From: Thermodesulfobacteriaceae bacterium | Lineage (GTDB): Bacteria > Desulfobacterota > Thermodesulfobacteria > Thermodesulfobacteriales > Thermodesulfobacteriaceae | Direction: 5' to 3' | DNA length: 64,000 nucleotides | NCBI GenBank assembly: GCA_025062245.1 | Contig: JANXAD010000002.1 | Span: forward strand, 1 to 64,000 | In this document: positions 10,030-20,535 of the stretch, piece after piece | Position numbering within the stretch: the stretch's first letter is position 1 | Layout: every line of letters starts with the position of its first letter | Translations under genes and position numbers: made by a program | Notes under the pieces: model-generated | Databases searched by the model: none | What the model was told of the DNA's origin: nothing | Seen by the model: only the letters and a program-made list of their open reading frames with translations

Positions 10030-10500
10030 ATGAAATATTTAATATTAGAAGGTTTTTATGAAGGAGAGGGATTTAGATTTGGAATAGTGGTAAGTAGATT
10101 TAATGTTTTCATAACTCAGAGACTTTTAGAGGGTGCTTTAGATGTATTGAAGAGGCATAGGGTTTCTGAAGAGAATATTTGCATTGTGTGGGTGCCAGGG
10201 GCCTTTGAAATACCTTTGGTAGCTAAGAAACTGGCTGAAACTAAAAATTTTGATGCGATTTTATGTTTAGGAGCTATCATAAGAGGGGCTACTCCTCATT
10301 TTGAATATGTAGCTTCTGAGGCTTCTAAAGGAATTGCTCAAGTTATGTTAGAAACAGGAGTCCCTGTGATTTTTGGTATTCTTACCACCGATACTATTGA
10401 ACAGGCTATTGAAAGAGCAGGAACTAAGGCAGGAAATAAAGGAGCAGAAGCAGCTTTGGCTGCCTTAGAAATGGTAAATCTTTTGAAAAAATTGGTTTAA
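10030..10500 (+). CDS. ribH: 6,7-dimethyl-8-ribityllumazine synthase
   Basis: [51 protein letters not shown]. Confidence 0.96.
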   Translation: MKYLILEGFYEGEGFRFGIVVSRFNVFITQRLLEGALDVLKRHRVSEENICIVWVPGAFEIPLVAKKLAETKNFDAILCLGAIIRGATPHFEYVASEASKGIAQVMLETGVPVIFGILTTDTIEQAIERAGTKAGNKGAEAALAALEMVNLLKKLV

Positions 10501-10536
10501 TTTAAATTTTTTAAAAGATATTATGGGGAGGGATAG

Positions 10537-11700
10537 ATGAAATCCATCAAGGATATAGATCTTAAAGGAAAAAAAGTTTTTATAAGGGTGGACTTTAATG
10601 TTCCCATAGAGAGAGGGCAAATCTTAGATGATACAAGGATTTTAAAGACTATCCCTACTCTTGAATATGCTTTAAAAGCAGGAGCTAAGGTTATTCTCTG
10701 TTCCCATTTAGGAAGACCCAAGGGAAAAAGAATTCCCGAACTTTCTTTAAAACCAGTTTATGAGTATTTAAAAAAAGTTTTAAAGGTTTCAGTCAAATTT
10801 TTAGAAGAACTTGAAGGAGAGAAGGCTGAAAAAGAACTTGAAAATTTAAGGGAAGGAGAGATTTTACTCTTAGAAAACATAAGATTTTATGAAGGGGAAA
10901 CCAAAAATGATCCTGAGTTAGTAAAAAAATTAGCTCCCTTTGCGGAGGTTTTTATCAATGAAGCCTTTCCAGTTTCTCACAGAGCTCACGCCTCTGTGGT
11001 AGGTTTGGCTGAAATAATTAAAGAAAAGGGAGTAGGTTTTCAAACACAAAAAGAGCTAAATTATTTGAGTAAGGTGGTAGATACTCCAGAAAAACCACTT
11101 TTTGCAGTAATAGGAGGAAGTAAGATTTCAACTAAAATAGAGGTTTTAAAAAATTTGTTGACCAAAGTAGATAAACTTATTATCGGCGGAGCTATGGCTA
11201 ATACCTTCTTATTAGCTAAAAATTTTTCTGTGGGAAGTTCTTTAGTGGAAAGGGATTATTTAAAGCTCGCTTTAGAGATTTTAGATTTAGCTGAGGATAG
11301 TGGAGTTAAAGTTTACTTACCAATTGATTTAGTGGTTAAAAGGGAAGAAGAGATCAGGGAGGTTTTTTTAGATGAGGTAAAAGAGGAGGATCAAATTTTA
11401 GATATAGGTTTAGAAACTGTAAAATTATTTAGTTCAGCTTTAGAAGGGGCAAAGACAGTAGTTTGGAATGGGCCCTTAGGATATTTTGAAGAAAAACCCT
11501 TTGATAGAGGAACCTGTCTTATAGCTCGTAAAATAGCTACTCTTTCTTCTATTACCATAGCGGGAGGAGGAGATACTCTCTTAGCTATTAAAAGAGCTGG
11601 AGTTGAACATGCCTTCTCCTTTCTTTCTATAGCAGGAGGAGCTTTCTTAGAATATTTGGAAGGAAAAGAACTTCCTGGAATAGCTGTCCTTAAAAAATAA
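10537..11700 (+). CDS. pgk: Phosphoglycerate kinase
   Basis: KKVFIRVDFNVP, CSHLGRPKG, VIGGSKISTKIEVL, IAGGGDTLLAI. Confidence 0.97.
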   Translation: MKSIKDIDLKGKKVFIRVDFNVPIERGQILDDTRILKTIPTLEYALKAGAKVILCSHLGRPKGKRIPELSLKPVYEYLKKVLKVSVKFLEELEGEKAEKELENLREGEILLLENIRFYEGETKNDPELVKKLAPFAEVFINEAFPVSHRAHASVVGLAEIIKEKGVGFQTQKELNYLSKVVDTPEKPLFAVIGGSKISTKIEVLKNLLTKVDKLIIGGAMANTFLLAKNFSVGSSLVERDYLKLALEILDLAEDSGVKVYLPIDLVVKREEEIREVFLDEVKEEDQILDIGLETVKLFSSALEGAKTVVWNGPLGYFEEKPFDRGTCLIARKIATLSSITIAGGGDTLLAIKRAGVEHAFSFLSIAGGAFLEYLEGKELPGIAVLKK

Positions 11701-11720
11701 CCTTTTAAGGAGTATTAAAA

Positions 11721-12947
11721 ATGAAAAAATATCTATTTATTGGAAATTGGAAGATGCATAAAACTTTAAAAGAAACTGAAAGTTATTTAGTAAATTTTCT
11801 TGAAAAATTAATAGATTTAGAACTTTTAGATAGAGAAATAGCGATAGCTCCCCCTTTTACGGCTTTATTTTTAGCCAAGGAATTGGTAAAAAATCAACCT
11901 TTAAAGCTTGTAGCTCAAAACTCTTGTTGGGAAGAGAAGGGAGCTTTTACAGGTGAAATTTCTCCCTTTATGCTCAAAGAGCTTGGAGTAAGTTTAGTAA
12001 TTTTAGGACACTCTGAAAGAAGGCATATTTTTGGTGAAACAGATGAAATAATTGCTAAAAGAGTTTGGGGTGTTTATAAATTTGGACTTATTCCCATTTT
12101 GTGTATAGGAGAAACCTTAGAGGAAAGACAAGCTGAAAAAACTTTGGAAGTTATAGAAAGTCAACTTAAAGAGGGATTAAAGTACCTAAAAGAAGTTAGA
12201 GGAGATGATTTAGTTATAGCCTATGAGCCTGTATGGGCTATAGGAACAGGAATCAATGCCACCCCTTCTCAAGCAGAGGAAGTGCAAAGTTTTATAAGAA
12301 AAAAATTAGCTGAAATTTTTTCCTCTGAGGTGGCAGAAAGGATTAGAATTCTTTACGGAGGAAGTGTAACTCCTGAAAATATTGAAGATCTCATGAAAGA
12401 ACCTAATATAGATGGGGTTTTAGTAGGAGGAGCTTCTTTAGAAGTTGAAAAATTTTTTAAAATTTGTAGCATTAAGATTAATAAAAGAACCCAAGTTAAT
12501 ACTCAAATTAGTTTGCCGAACTATTCTAATCTTCCTCAAGAAATTTTGGAAATTCCTAAGAAATATAGAAGGTTAGTTATAGTAGGGGCTAGTCCTAAAT
12601 CTGATAGACCAAGCTATATAGTTATGGATTATCTTTTGAAGCAGGGGTTTGAGGTTCTTCCGGTTAATCCTGCTTATAAGGAAATTTTAGGTCAAAAGAC
12701 CTATCCGTCCTTAGAAGAAATTCCCCCTGAATTTAAGCCTGAGGTAATTATTATTTTTAGGAAGTCTGAAGAGGTTTTACCTGTGGTAGAAAGAGCTATA
12801 AAAGTTAATCCCAAAGTAATCTGGCTTCAAGAGGGAATTTATAATAAAGAAGCCCAAAGTCTGGCAGAAAAGGAGGGTATAAAAATAATTATGAATCTTT
12901 GTTTCAAAAAGGTTCATATGATGGGTAAGAAGGATAAAAACTTTTAG
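11721..12947 (+). CDS. tpiA: Triosephosphate isomerase fused to a C-terminal CoA-binding (COG1832/YccU-like) domain
   Basis: TPI motifs FIGNWKMHK, LGHSERR, YEPVWAIGTG, YGGSVTPENI; then RLVIVGASPKSDRPSYIVMDYLLKQGFEVLPVNPAYKEILGQKTYPSLEEIP in the same frame. Confidence 0.92.
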   Translation: MKKYLFIGNWKMHKTLKETESYLVNFLEKLIDLELLDREIAIAPPFTALFLAKELVKNQPLKLVAQNSCWEEKGAFTGEISPFMLKELGVSLVILGHSERRHIFGETDEIIAKRVWGVYKFGLIPILCIGETLEERQAEKTLEVIESQLKEGLKYLKEVRGDDLVIAYEPVWAIGTGINATPSQAEEVQSFIRKKLAEIFSSEVAERIRILYGGSVTPENIEDLMKEPNIDGVLVGGASLEVEKFFKICSIKINKRTQVNTQISLPNYSNLPQEILEIPKKYRRLVIVGASPKSDRPSYIVMDYLLKQGFEVLPVNPAYKEILGQKTYPSLEEIPPEFKPEVIIIFRKSEEVLPVVERAIKVNPKVIWLQEGIYNKEAQSLAEKEGIKIIMNLCFKKVHMMGKKDKNF

Positions 12948-13088
12948 TTCTAAATTGTCAGAAAAAAAATGCTAAAAAATAAAAAAATGAAAAAATTTTT
13001 TAAATTATTGAAAAAAATTATTATAAGTGGTAAAAACCTAAATTATTTGAACTTGACAAAATTTTAAAAAATCATAAGATTTCAAGTT

Positions 13089-13511
13089 ATGATGAGCTAT
13101 AGTATAATTCACTTAGTAGAGAAGTGTAAGGGTTGTGGTAAATGTGTTCTTGCTTGTAGAAAGACCCATGAAGGGGTAGCTAACTGTAGGGTTTCTAAAA
13201 TAGGGAATCAGTTTGCCTATTTTGCCTGTTTACACTGTAAAAAGCCTCAATGTGCTATAGCTTGTCCAGTAGGAGCTATTAGAAGGATAGGTGATGTAGT
13301 GACCCTTTCTTTAGAGGAGTGTATTGGTTGTCAGAATTGTGTGGAAGCCTGTCCCTGGGGTGTTCCCAGATTTAACCCAAAAACGGGAGCTATTAACAAA
13401 TGTGATTTGTGTCATTTAAGGGTAGCTAAAGGAGATATGCCCTATTGTGTAGCTGCCTGTCCAGAACAAGCCTTAGAATTAAAAGTAGCTTCTACTAAGG
13501 GGAAGGAGTAA
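13089..13511 (+). CDS. 4x[4Fe-4S] ferredoxin-type electron-transfer subunit (DmsB/HycB-like)
   Basis: Four cysteine clusters: CKGCGKCVLAC, CLHCKKPQCAIAC, CIGCQNCVEAC, CDLC...CVAAC. Confidence 0.85.
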   Translation: MMSYSIIHLVEKCKGCGKCVLACRKTHEGVANCRVSKIGNQFAYFACLHCKKPQCAIACPVGAIRRIGDVVTLSLEECIGCQNCVEACPWGVPRFNPKTGAINKCDLCHLRVAKGDMPYCVAACPEQALELKVASTKGKE

Positions 13512-13513
13512 AA

Positions 13514-13867
13514 ATGGGAACCTATTTACCTTTTTTTATCTTTGCTTTTATTCTGTTTGCATTAGGTGTAGGTTTAATTATTGTTAATAATTTTTTAGGT
13601 CCCAGACGGTATAATCCTGAGAAGTATATTCCTTACGAATGTGGACTTGACCCTACGGGAGATGCTCGTATTCCCTTTAGAATTAGATTTTATTTAATTG
13701 CTGTTTTGTTCTTAGTCTTTGATGTAGAAATAATTTTTCTTTATCCGTGGGCCGTAGTTTTTGAAAATTTAGGTTGGTTTGGTTTTGTAGAAATATTTAT
13801 TTTTGTAGCCTTACTGTTAGCAGCTTATATATATGCTTGGAGTGAGGGAGCTTTACAATGGGAATAG
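13514..13867 (+). CDS. nuoA: NADH-quinone oxidoreductase subunit A
   Basis: [41 protein letters not shown]. Confidence 0.95.
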   Translation: MGTYLPFFIFAFILFALGVGLIIVNNFLGPRRYNPEKYIPYECGLDPTGDARIPFRIRFYLIAVLFLVFDVEIIFLYPWAVVFENLGWFGFVEIFIFVALLLAAYIYAWSEGALQWE

Positions 13868-14376
13868 AAAAGGAGACCATAGAAGTAGCCCCTGGTATTC
13901 GTCAAATTCCAAATACTCCAGTTTTTATTACCGTTATAGATAAGGTGATTAACTGGGCCCGAGCAGGTTCTATGTGGCCTGTTACTTTTGGATTAGCCTG
14001 TTGTGCTATTGAGATGATGGCTACAGGTGCCAGCCATTATGATTTAGATCGCTTTGGAATAATTTTTAGAGCTTCGCCAAGGCAATCGGATGTTTTAATA
14101 GTAGCGGGAACGGTAACTAAGAAGATGGCTCCTGTGGTTAGAAGGGTATATGATCAGATGCCCGAGCCTAAATATGTGATAGCTATGGGAAGTTGTGCCT
14201 GTTCAGGAGGAGTTTTTAGAACCTATTCTACAGTTCAAGGTTGTGATCAGTTTTTACCTGTAGATGTCTATGTGCCTGGATGTCCTCCTCGTCCTGAAGC
14301 TTTGCTTTATGGCCTTTTAACTTTGCAGCAAAAAATAAAGAGTGAATCTAAAAGATGGGGTTTTTGGAGGAGGTAA
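13858..14376 (+). CDS. nuoB: NADH-quinone oxidoreductase subunit B
   Basis: [47 protein letters not shown]. Confidence 0.96.
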   Translation: MGIEKETIEVAPGIRQIPNTPVFITVIDKVINWARAGSMWPVTFGLACCAIEMMATGASHYDLDRFGIIFRASPRQSDVLIVAGTVTKKMAPVVRRVYDQMPEPKYVIAMGSCACSGGVFRTYSTVQGCDQFLPVDVYVPGCPPRPEALLYGLLTLQQKIKSESKRWGFWRR

Positions 14377-14379
14377 GGA

Positions 14380-14907
14380 GTGGAAGAACTGTTACAGGAA
14401 TTACAAGAAAAGTTTTCTACTGTAATATTAACTGTAGAGACAGCTAAAAAAGATCTACCCACTCTTATCTGTAAAAGAGAAGGTTTTTTAGAATTTATTA
14501 AATATTTAAAAGAAGAAAAGGGTTTTGATTATTTGATAGATCTTTGTGGAGTGGATTATTTAAATTATAAATATAAAAATTTTGAAGAACGTTTTGAGGT
14601 AGTCTATCATCTTTATAGTATTCCTAATAAGCATTTTTTAAGAATTAAGGTAAGGATTTCTGAGTCAGACTGTTGGCAGTATTCAGTAACTCCTCTTTAT
14701 AAAACAGCCAACTGGTTTGAAAGAGAGTGCTATGACATGTTTGGTATTAGATTTAAAGGACATCCAGATTTGAGAAGGGTACTTATGCCTCCTGACTGGG
14801 AGGGATACCCTTTAAGAAAGGACTATCCCTTATTTTTAGAACCAGAGAAAGATTGGGAACCCTATAAGGAATTGGTAGAAAAATACCAAAAAGAGAGAGG
14901 AAGTTAA
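14380..14907 (+). CDS. nuoC: NADH-quinone oxidoreductase subunit C (GTG start)
   Basis: ANWFERECYDMFGIRFKGHPDLRRVLMPPDWEGYPLRKDYPL. Confidence 0.95.
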   Translation: MEELLQELQEKFSTVILTVETAKKDLPTLICKREGFLEFIKYLKEEKGFDYLIDLCGVDYLNYKYKNFEERFEVVYHLYSIPNKHFLRIKVRISESDCWQYSVTPLYKTANWFERECYDMFGIRFKGHPDLRRVLMPPDWEGYPLRKDYPLFLEPEKDWEPYKELVEKYQKERGS

Positions 14908-14909
14908 AT

Positions 14910-16139
14910 ATGTCACCTTTAATAGAGGTAACCAAAAAGGATGTGGTTAGTGAGACTTGGGAAGAACCTTTTTATCTTAATATGGGTCCTCAACATCCTT
15001 CTACTCATGGAGTTTTGAGAATAGTTCTTCATTTAGAGGGAGAAACTATAGTAGATTGTGATCCTATAGTAGGTTATCTTCATAGGGGAGTTGAAAAGTT
15101 AGGGGAAAATCTTAATTATAATCAGGCTATTATTTTAAGTGATCGGTTAGACTATATTGCTTCTGTAGCTAATAATACGGCCTTTGCTTTAGCTTTTGAA
15201 AAGATTTTCAATTTAAAGGTTCCCAGAAGGGCTCAACTTTTAAGAACTATTGTTTGTGAGATGGCTAGGATCTGTAATCATCTCCTTTGGTTAGCTACCC
15301 ATGCTTTAGATATTGGAGCTATGACTGTTTTTCTTTATTGTTTTAGAGATAGAGAGTGGCTTCTTAATGTTTTTGAAAAGATTTGTGGAGCCCGTCTTAC
15401 TCACAGTTATGTAAGAGTAGGGGGGGTAAGACTTGATTTCACTTCTGAAATTATAGATGAACTTTATAAATTTACGGAGGAGTTTCCTAATAGGATTTTA
15501 GATTATGAAACTTTAATTGATGTTAACAGAATTTGGCTTAAAAGAACTAAGGGAATTGCGGTAGTCTCAGCTGAGGAGGCTATTAATTTAGGTTTAACGG
15601 GTCCTTGTTTGAGAGGTTCAGGGGTTCCTTACGATGTTAGAAAATTTAGACCCTATGATGCTTATGAAGAGGTTAGTTTTATTGTTCCTACGGGGAAAAA
15701 TGGAGATACCTATGACAGATATCGAGTAAGGATGGAAGAACTTAGGCAAGCTAATTCAATTATTCGTCAATGTTTAGATAAACTTCCTGAAACTGAAGGT
15801 CAACCTGTGGTAGCTGATAATGCTCCTGATCTCTTAATTCCTGAAAAAAGAAAAAGTGCTGTGGCTCTCCCTCATCCTAAGAAGGGTTATTTCTTTAAGG
15901 CTAAAGAAGAGGATGTGGTACCTCCTGGAGAAGCCTTTGCTTCTATAGAGTCTCCTAAGGGAGAATTAGCAGTTTATGTGGTAAGTGATGGAAGCAATAA
16001 ACCTTGGAGATTAAGAATTAGAACACCATCTTTTGTTCACATTTCAGCCATACCAGATTTAACCAGAGGTCATCTAATTGCAGATTTAGTAGCTATAATA
16101 GGAACCTTGGATGTAGTATTAGGAGATTCTGACAGATAG
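14910..16139 (+). CDS. nuoD: NADH-quinone oxidoreductase subunit D
   Basis: MGPQHPSTHGVLR, GYLHRGVEKLGE, PSFVHISAIPDLTRGHLIADLVAIIGTLDVVLGDSDR. Confidence 0.96.
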   Translation: MSPLIEVTKKDVVSETWEEPFYLNMGPQHPSTHGVLRIVLHLEGETIVDCDPIVGYLHRGVEKLGENLNYNQAIILSDRLDYIASVANNTAFALAFEKIFNLKVPRRAQLLRTIVCEMARICNHLLWLATHALDIGAMTVFLYCFRDREWLLNVFEKICGARLTHSYVRVGGVRLDFTSEIIDELYKFTEEFPNRILDYETLIDVNRIWLKRTKGIAVVSAEEAINLGLTGPCLRGSGVPYDVRKFRPYDAYEEVSFIVPTGKNGDTYDRYRVRMEELRQANSIIRQCLDKLPETEGQPVVADNAPDLLIPEKRKSAVALPHPKKGYFFKAKEEDVVPPGEAFASIESPKGELAVYVVSDGSNKPWRLRIRTPSFVHISAIPDLTRGHLIADLVAIIGTLDVVLGDSDR

Positions 16140-16147
16140 GAGGGTTT

Positions 16148-17143
16148 ATGGAATGGTCCTCTTGGTATAGCATTATTTTTAATTTTATTCTTATGGTCAT
16201 AGCTTGTCTTGTAGTAGCAGGTATTGGACTACTTCATGTAGCCTATTTAACCTATGCAGAAAGAAAGATTATAGCCAGAATGCAGCAAAGACTTGGTCCT
16301 AATAGGGTTGGGCCAAGGGGACTTTTACAGCCCTTTGCCGATATGATTAAACTTTTAGGTAAGGAAGATCTTACTCCTTCAGGAGTAGATAAACCTATTT
16401 TTTGGACAGCTCCCTTAATTTCTTTAGTTTGTGCTGGAACAGGCTTAGCTCTAATTCCTCTTTGGAGTAAATTTGTTTTGAGTAATATCAATGTGGGGCT
16501 TCTTTTCATCTTAGCTTTGAGTGCTCTTAGTTCTTATGGAGTTATTTTATCGGGTTGGGGTTCTAATTCAAGATATGCTTTCTTAGGAGGTTTGAGAGCC
16601 AGTGCTCAAGTGATAAGCTATGAAATAGCGATGAGCTTATCTCTTTTAAGTGTAGTTCTAATGGCAGGTTCTTTAAACCTTCAAGATATAGTAAAAGCCC
16701 AGTTAAACACTCCCTATAAAATTTATATTATACCTCAAATTGTTGCTTTTGTAGTTTTTATTATTTCTGCCATAGCTGAGTGTAATAGAACCCCCTTTGA
16801 CCTTCCTGAGTGTGAAAATGAGTTAGTAGCTGGATATTTTGTAGAATATGCTGCTATGAAGTTTTCTATTTTTTACTTAGCTGAGTATTTTGGTATGATT
16901 GTGATGAGTGCTTTAGCAGTTACTTGTTTTTTAGGTGGCTGGGCTGGTCCCTTTGAAATTCCTTATGTTCCCTTTTTCTGGTTCTTAGTAAAGTTATACC
17001 TTCTTTTATTCTTCTATATTTGGGTAAGAGCCACTCTTCCTCGTTATCGATATGACCAATTGATGGGACTTGGTTGGAAGGTGTTAATTCCCGTAGCCTT
17101 AGCTAATTTATTTGTGACTGCGGTTTTTAAGTTAATCTTATAG
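16148..17143 (+). CDS. nuoH: NADH-quinone oxidoreductase subunit H
   Basis: AYLTYAERKIIARMQQRLGPNRVGPRGLLQPFADMIKLL. Confidence 0.96.
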   Translation: MEWSSWYSIIFNFILMVIACLVVAGIGLLHVAYLTYAERKIIARMQQRLGPNRVGPRGLLQPFADMIKLLGKEDLTPSGVDKPIFWTAPLISLVCAGTGLALIPLWSKFVLSNINVGLLFILALSALSSYGVILSGWGSNSRYAFLGGLRASAQVISYEIAMSLSLLSVVLMAGSLNLQDIVKAQLNTPYKIYIIPQIVAFVVFIISAIAECNRTPFDLPECENELVAGYFVEYAAMKFSIFYLAEYFGMIVMSALAVTCFLGGWAGPFEIPYVPFFWFLVKLYLLLFFYIWVRATLPRYRYDQLMGLGWKVLIPVALANLFVTAVFKLIL

Positions 17144-17159
17144 AGAGGTAAGGTGAAAG

Positions 17160-17705
17160 ATGGCAGGGTTAATTCAGAAGATTTTATTTTTAGAAATTTT
17201 AAAAGGTTTAGCCTTAACTTTAAAAAAGATGCTTTTTGCTCGTCCAGTAACTATTCAGTATCCTGAAAAAGATCGTTTAATACCTGCTCCAGGTTTTAGG
17301 GGACGTCATGCTTTAGTAAGAGATGAAAATACAGGGGATACTATATGTGTAGCCTGTTTAAGATGTGTTAAGGTTTGTCCATCTTTATGTATAAATGTAG
17401 AATATGAAGTAGATAAAGAGGTAGGTAAAAGAAAGGTGACTAAGTATGAAATAGATGTTTTAAGATGTGTATTTTGTGGATATTGTGAAGAAGTTTGCCC
17501 TGTAAATGCTTTAGTACTTACTGAATTTTATGATTATGGTGGTACTACCCGTGAGGACCTCTTTTTTGATAAGGAGAAATTACTTAAAAATTGGGATGAA
17601 TTTATTGTTACTCAGAAAAGACCTTATCTAAATCCCTTCTGGAAACCCAGAGGAGTTCCTGACAAATTACTACCTGCAAGAAAAAGACAATTTACAGGAG
17701 TATAA
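17160..17705 (+). CDS. nuoI: NADH-quinone oxidoreductase subunit I
   Basis: CVACLRCVKVCP and CVFCGYCEEVCPVNAL ferredoxin motifs, in operon position. Confidence 0.93.
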   Translation: MAGLIQKILFLEILKGLALTLKKMLFARPVTIQYPEKDRLIPAPGFRGRHALVRDENTGDTICVACLRCVKVCPSLCINVEYEVDKEVGKRKVTKYEIDVLRCVFCGYCEEVCPVNALVLTEFYDYGGTTREDLFFDKEKLLKNWDEFIVTQKRPYLNPFWKPRGVPDKLLPARKRQFTGV

Positions 17706-17707
17706 AA

Positions 17708-18232
17708 ATGAGTTGGGATTTGTTAATATTTTACTATTTAGCCATAGTTATGATTGTTTCTACAGTATTAGCTGTATTTTCAAGAAATCCCGTTTATACA
17801 GTTTTATTAGTTTTAATAATGATAGTTCATCAAGCTTTTGTTCTTTTAACCTTAGGTTCTGACTTTTTAACTGCAGTTCAGCTTATTGTTTATGCTGGTG
17901 CAGTTTTAGTTTTATTTTTATTTGTAGTGTACTTAATAAATTTAAGGAAAGAAACCCAATTAAACATCTTTATTAAAAGATTTTCTTTAAGTTTTATTAT
18001 ATTTTTAGTGAGTATGTTTTTTTTACTTAAAAATTTAGGAGTTTTAGTAGCTTTAAAACCTACTTTTCCAGCTTATTTACCTTTTGATTTAGAAAAAAAT
18101 AGCAATACTTGGTGGATAGCAACTTATTTATTTACTAATTATTTACTTCAGTTTGAAATTTTAGGTGTAATTTTGTTAGTAGCTATTTTTGGAGTAGTAT
18201 TCTTAATTAGAAAAGTAAGGGAGGTAGGATAA
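17708..18232 (+). CDS. nuoJ: NADH-quinone oxidoreductase subunit J
   Basis: NPVYTVLLVLIMIVHQAFVLLTLGSDFLTAVQLIVYAGAVLVLFLFVVYL. Confidence 0.93.
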   Translation: MSWDLLIFYYLAIVMIVSTVLAVFSRNPVYTVLLVLIMIVHQAFVLLTLGSDFLTAVQLIVYAGAVLVLFLFVVYLINLRKETQLNIFIKRFSLSFIIFLVSMFFLLKNLGVLVALKPTFPAYLPFDLEKNSNTWWIATYLFTNYLLQFEILGVILLVAIFGVVFLIRKVREVG

Positions 18233-18535
18233 GTGTTAACTCAAGGTCATTACTTGGCTCTTTCTTCTATTTTATTTTTAATAGGTCTTTTTGGTCTTCT
18301 TTTTAGAAGAAATTTAATTGTCATTTTAGTATCTATTGAGATAATGTTAAATGCTATAATTATTCTTTTTGCTTCCATATCTTATTACACTAAGGATACG
18401 AGTGGATACATTGTAGTTTTTTTTATAATAGCAATGGCTGCAGCTGAAGCTGCTATAGGATTAAGTTTAGTAGTTCTGATTTATAGAAAACTTAGAAGAA
18501 TTTATTCTGATGAAATTACCTTTTTTAAGGGGTAA
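18233..18535 (+). CDS. nuoK: NADH-quinone oxidoreductase subunit K (GTG start)
   Basis: LFGLLFRRNLIVILVSIEIMLNAI and AMAAAEAAIGLSLVVLIYR. Confidence 0.95.
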   Translation: MLTQGHYLALSSILFLIGLFGLLFRRNLIVILVSIEIMLNAIIILFASISYYTKDTSGYIVVFFIIAMAAAEAAIGLSLVVLIYRKLRRIYSDEITFFKG

Positions 18536-18538
18536 AAT

Positions 18539-20518
18539 ATGGTAGAAAAGTCTTTTGAAATAATAAGAGAGTTTAATCTTTGTACGGTCTTAATACCTTT
18601 TCTTCCTTTCATAGCCAGTATAATTGTTTTGCTTTTTGGCAAGGTAAGTTCCTTCTTTAGAGAAAAACCTTATGTTTTACCTGTAATAGCTCTTTTTATA
18701 AGTTTTTGTTTAAGTTTGAAGTTGTTATTTGATGTAATAGGAGGAAAGATTTACGATTTTGACTTATACAGTTGGATGATAGCTGGTGATTTTAAAGTAG
18801 GTGTGGGATTTTTAGTGGATCCCCTTTCTGTAATGATGGCTTGTATGGTCACCTGTTTATCTTTCTTAATCCATGTTTATTCTATTGGTTATATGGCAGG
18901 AGATCCAGGATATTATAGATTTTTCTCTTATATCTCTTTATTTACCTTTAGTATGTTAATGTTAGTTCTTGGGAATAATTTGGTTTTATTATATTTAGGT
19001 TGGGAAGCAGTAGGGCTTTGTTCGTATTTTCTTATTGGTTTTTGGTATGAAAAGAAAAGTGCTTCAGATGCAGCTAAGAAGGCTTTTATTGTAAATAGAA
19101 TAGGAGACTTTGGATTTGCCTTAGGAATCTTTATGGTTTTTTATTTTACAGGAACGGTTTACTATCATGAAGTTTTTTCTAAGCTTCCTCTTTTAGCAGA
19201 TCTTTATTTGAAATTTGGAGACTGGGGTATTCATGTGCCCTTCTTAGCCAGCTTTTTACTTTTCTGTGGTGCTATGGGTAAGAGTGCTCAGTTTCCGCTT
19301 CATGTTTGGCTTCCCGATGCTATGGAAGGCCCTACTCCTGTTTCTGCTTTAATTCATGCTGCTACCATGGTTACGGCAGGAATTTTTATGGTTTCAAGGC
19401 TTCATAGTTTATTTGAAATGTCTATTTATGCTATGGCTATGGTAGCTTTTATTGGGGCTATTACTTGCTTTTTAGCAGCAACTATTGCTCCAACCCAATT
19501 TGACATTAAAAGAGTAGTAGCCTATTCTACCCTTTCTCAATTAGGCTATATGTTTATGGCCTGTGGAGTAGGAGCCTTTGCAGTGGGAATGTTTCATTTA
19601 TTTACCCATGCTTACTTTAAAGCTCTCCTCTTTCTCGGGTCTGGGAGTATAATTCATGCTCTTCATCATGCACCAGATCCCAACGATATAAGAATTATGG
19701 GTGGTTTAAAAAGATATATGCCTATTACCTATATAACCTTTCTTATAGCTAGTCTTTCTATTGCTGGCGTGCCTGGTTTGGCAGGATTTTTTAGTAAAGA
19801 TGAAATTTTAGCCCATGCTTATTTTTCAGCCTATCCTTGGGGTAAAATTATTTGGTTCATTGGATTAGTAGTTGCCGGTTTTACAGCCTTTTATTCCTTT
19901 AGAATCTTTTTTAGAGCCTTCTTTGGAGAATTTAAAGGAAGAGAGGCTCTTCACGGCAAAGAGCCTCACGAATCTCCTAAGGTTATGACCATACCTTTAA
20001 TTATCCTTGCTATAGGAGCTATAGTTTCAGGATGGTTTAGTATTCCCCATAGCTTAGGAGGAGGAGCCCATTTTGTAGAATTTTTAGCCCCTTCGGTAGG
20101 TCACGCTAAATTGGTAGACGTGGATCATACGGTAGAGTATATATTAATGGCTCTTTCCGTGTTAGTAGGCCTTTTAGGAATCTTTTTAGCTTGGATAGTG
20201 TATGTTAAAAGTCCTACTTTAGAAACAGCTTTTTCTTCCAGATTTAGAAGAATTTATACCTTTATCTTTAGAAAATGGCTTTTTGATGAACTTTATCACT
20301 ACACTATAGTTAAACCTACTTTATGGGTTTCAAATTTTGTAGTGCGTCTTATTGTAGATACTTTTGTAATTGATGGTACAGTTGATGGTTCTGCCTACAG
20401 TATTAATAATATTGGCTCGGGTTTAAGAAGGTTACATTCAGGTATTATAAATTATTATAATGTTTTTATACTTTTAGGTATAATAATTTATTTTATAATC
20501 TTTTATATTTTAAGATAA
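18539..20518 (+). CDS. nuoL: NADH-quinone oxidoreductase subunit L
   Basis: GWEAVGLCSYFLIGFWYEK, KSAQFPLHVWLPDAMEGPTPVSALIHAATMVTAG. Confidence 0.96.
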   Translation: MVEKSFEIIREFNLCTVLIPFLPFIASIIVLLFGKVSSFFREKPYVLPVIALFISFCLSLKLLFDVIGGKIYDFDLYSWMIAGDFKVGVGFLVDPLSVMMACMVTCLSFLIHVYSIGYMAGDPGYYRFFSYISLFTFSMLMLVLGNNLVLLYLGWEAVGLCSYFLIGFWYEKKSASDAAKKAFIVNRIGDFGFALGIFMVFYFTGTVYYHEVFSKLPLLADLYLKFGDWGIHVPFLASFLLFCGAMGKSAQFPLHVWLPDAMEGPTPVSALIHAATMVTAGIFMVSRLHSLFEMSIYAMAMVAFIGAITCFLAATIAPTQFDIKRVVAYSTLSQLGYMFMACGVGAFAVGMFHLFTHAYFKALLFLGSGSIIHALHHAPDPNDIRIMGGLKRYMPITYITFLIASLSIAGVPGLAGFFSKDEILAHAYFSAYPWGKIIWFIGLVVAGFTAFYSFRIFFRAFFGEFKGREALHGKEPHESPKVMTIPLIILAIGAIVSGWFSIPHSLGGGAHFVEFLAPSVGHAKLVDVDHTVEYILMALSVLVGLLGIFLAWIVYVKSPTLETAFSSRFRRIYTFIFRKWLFDELYHYTIVKPTLWVSNFVVRLIVDTFVIDGTVDGSAYSINNIGSGLRRLHSGIINYYNVFILLGIIIYFIIFYILR

Positions 20519-20535
20519 GGTGAGCGGAGGCTGTT

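Noticed and set aside
16252-16509. Minus-strand ORF inside nuoH
   Set aside because: Shadow ORF of a conserved gene.
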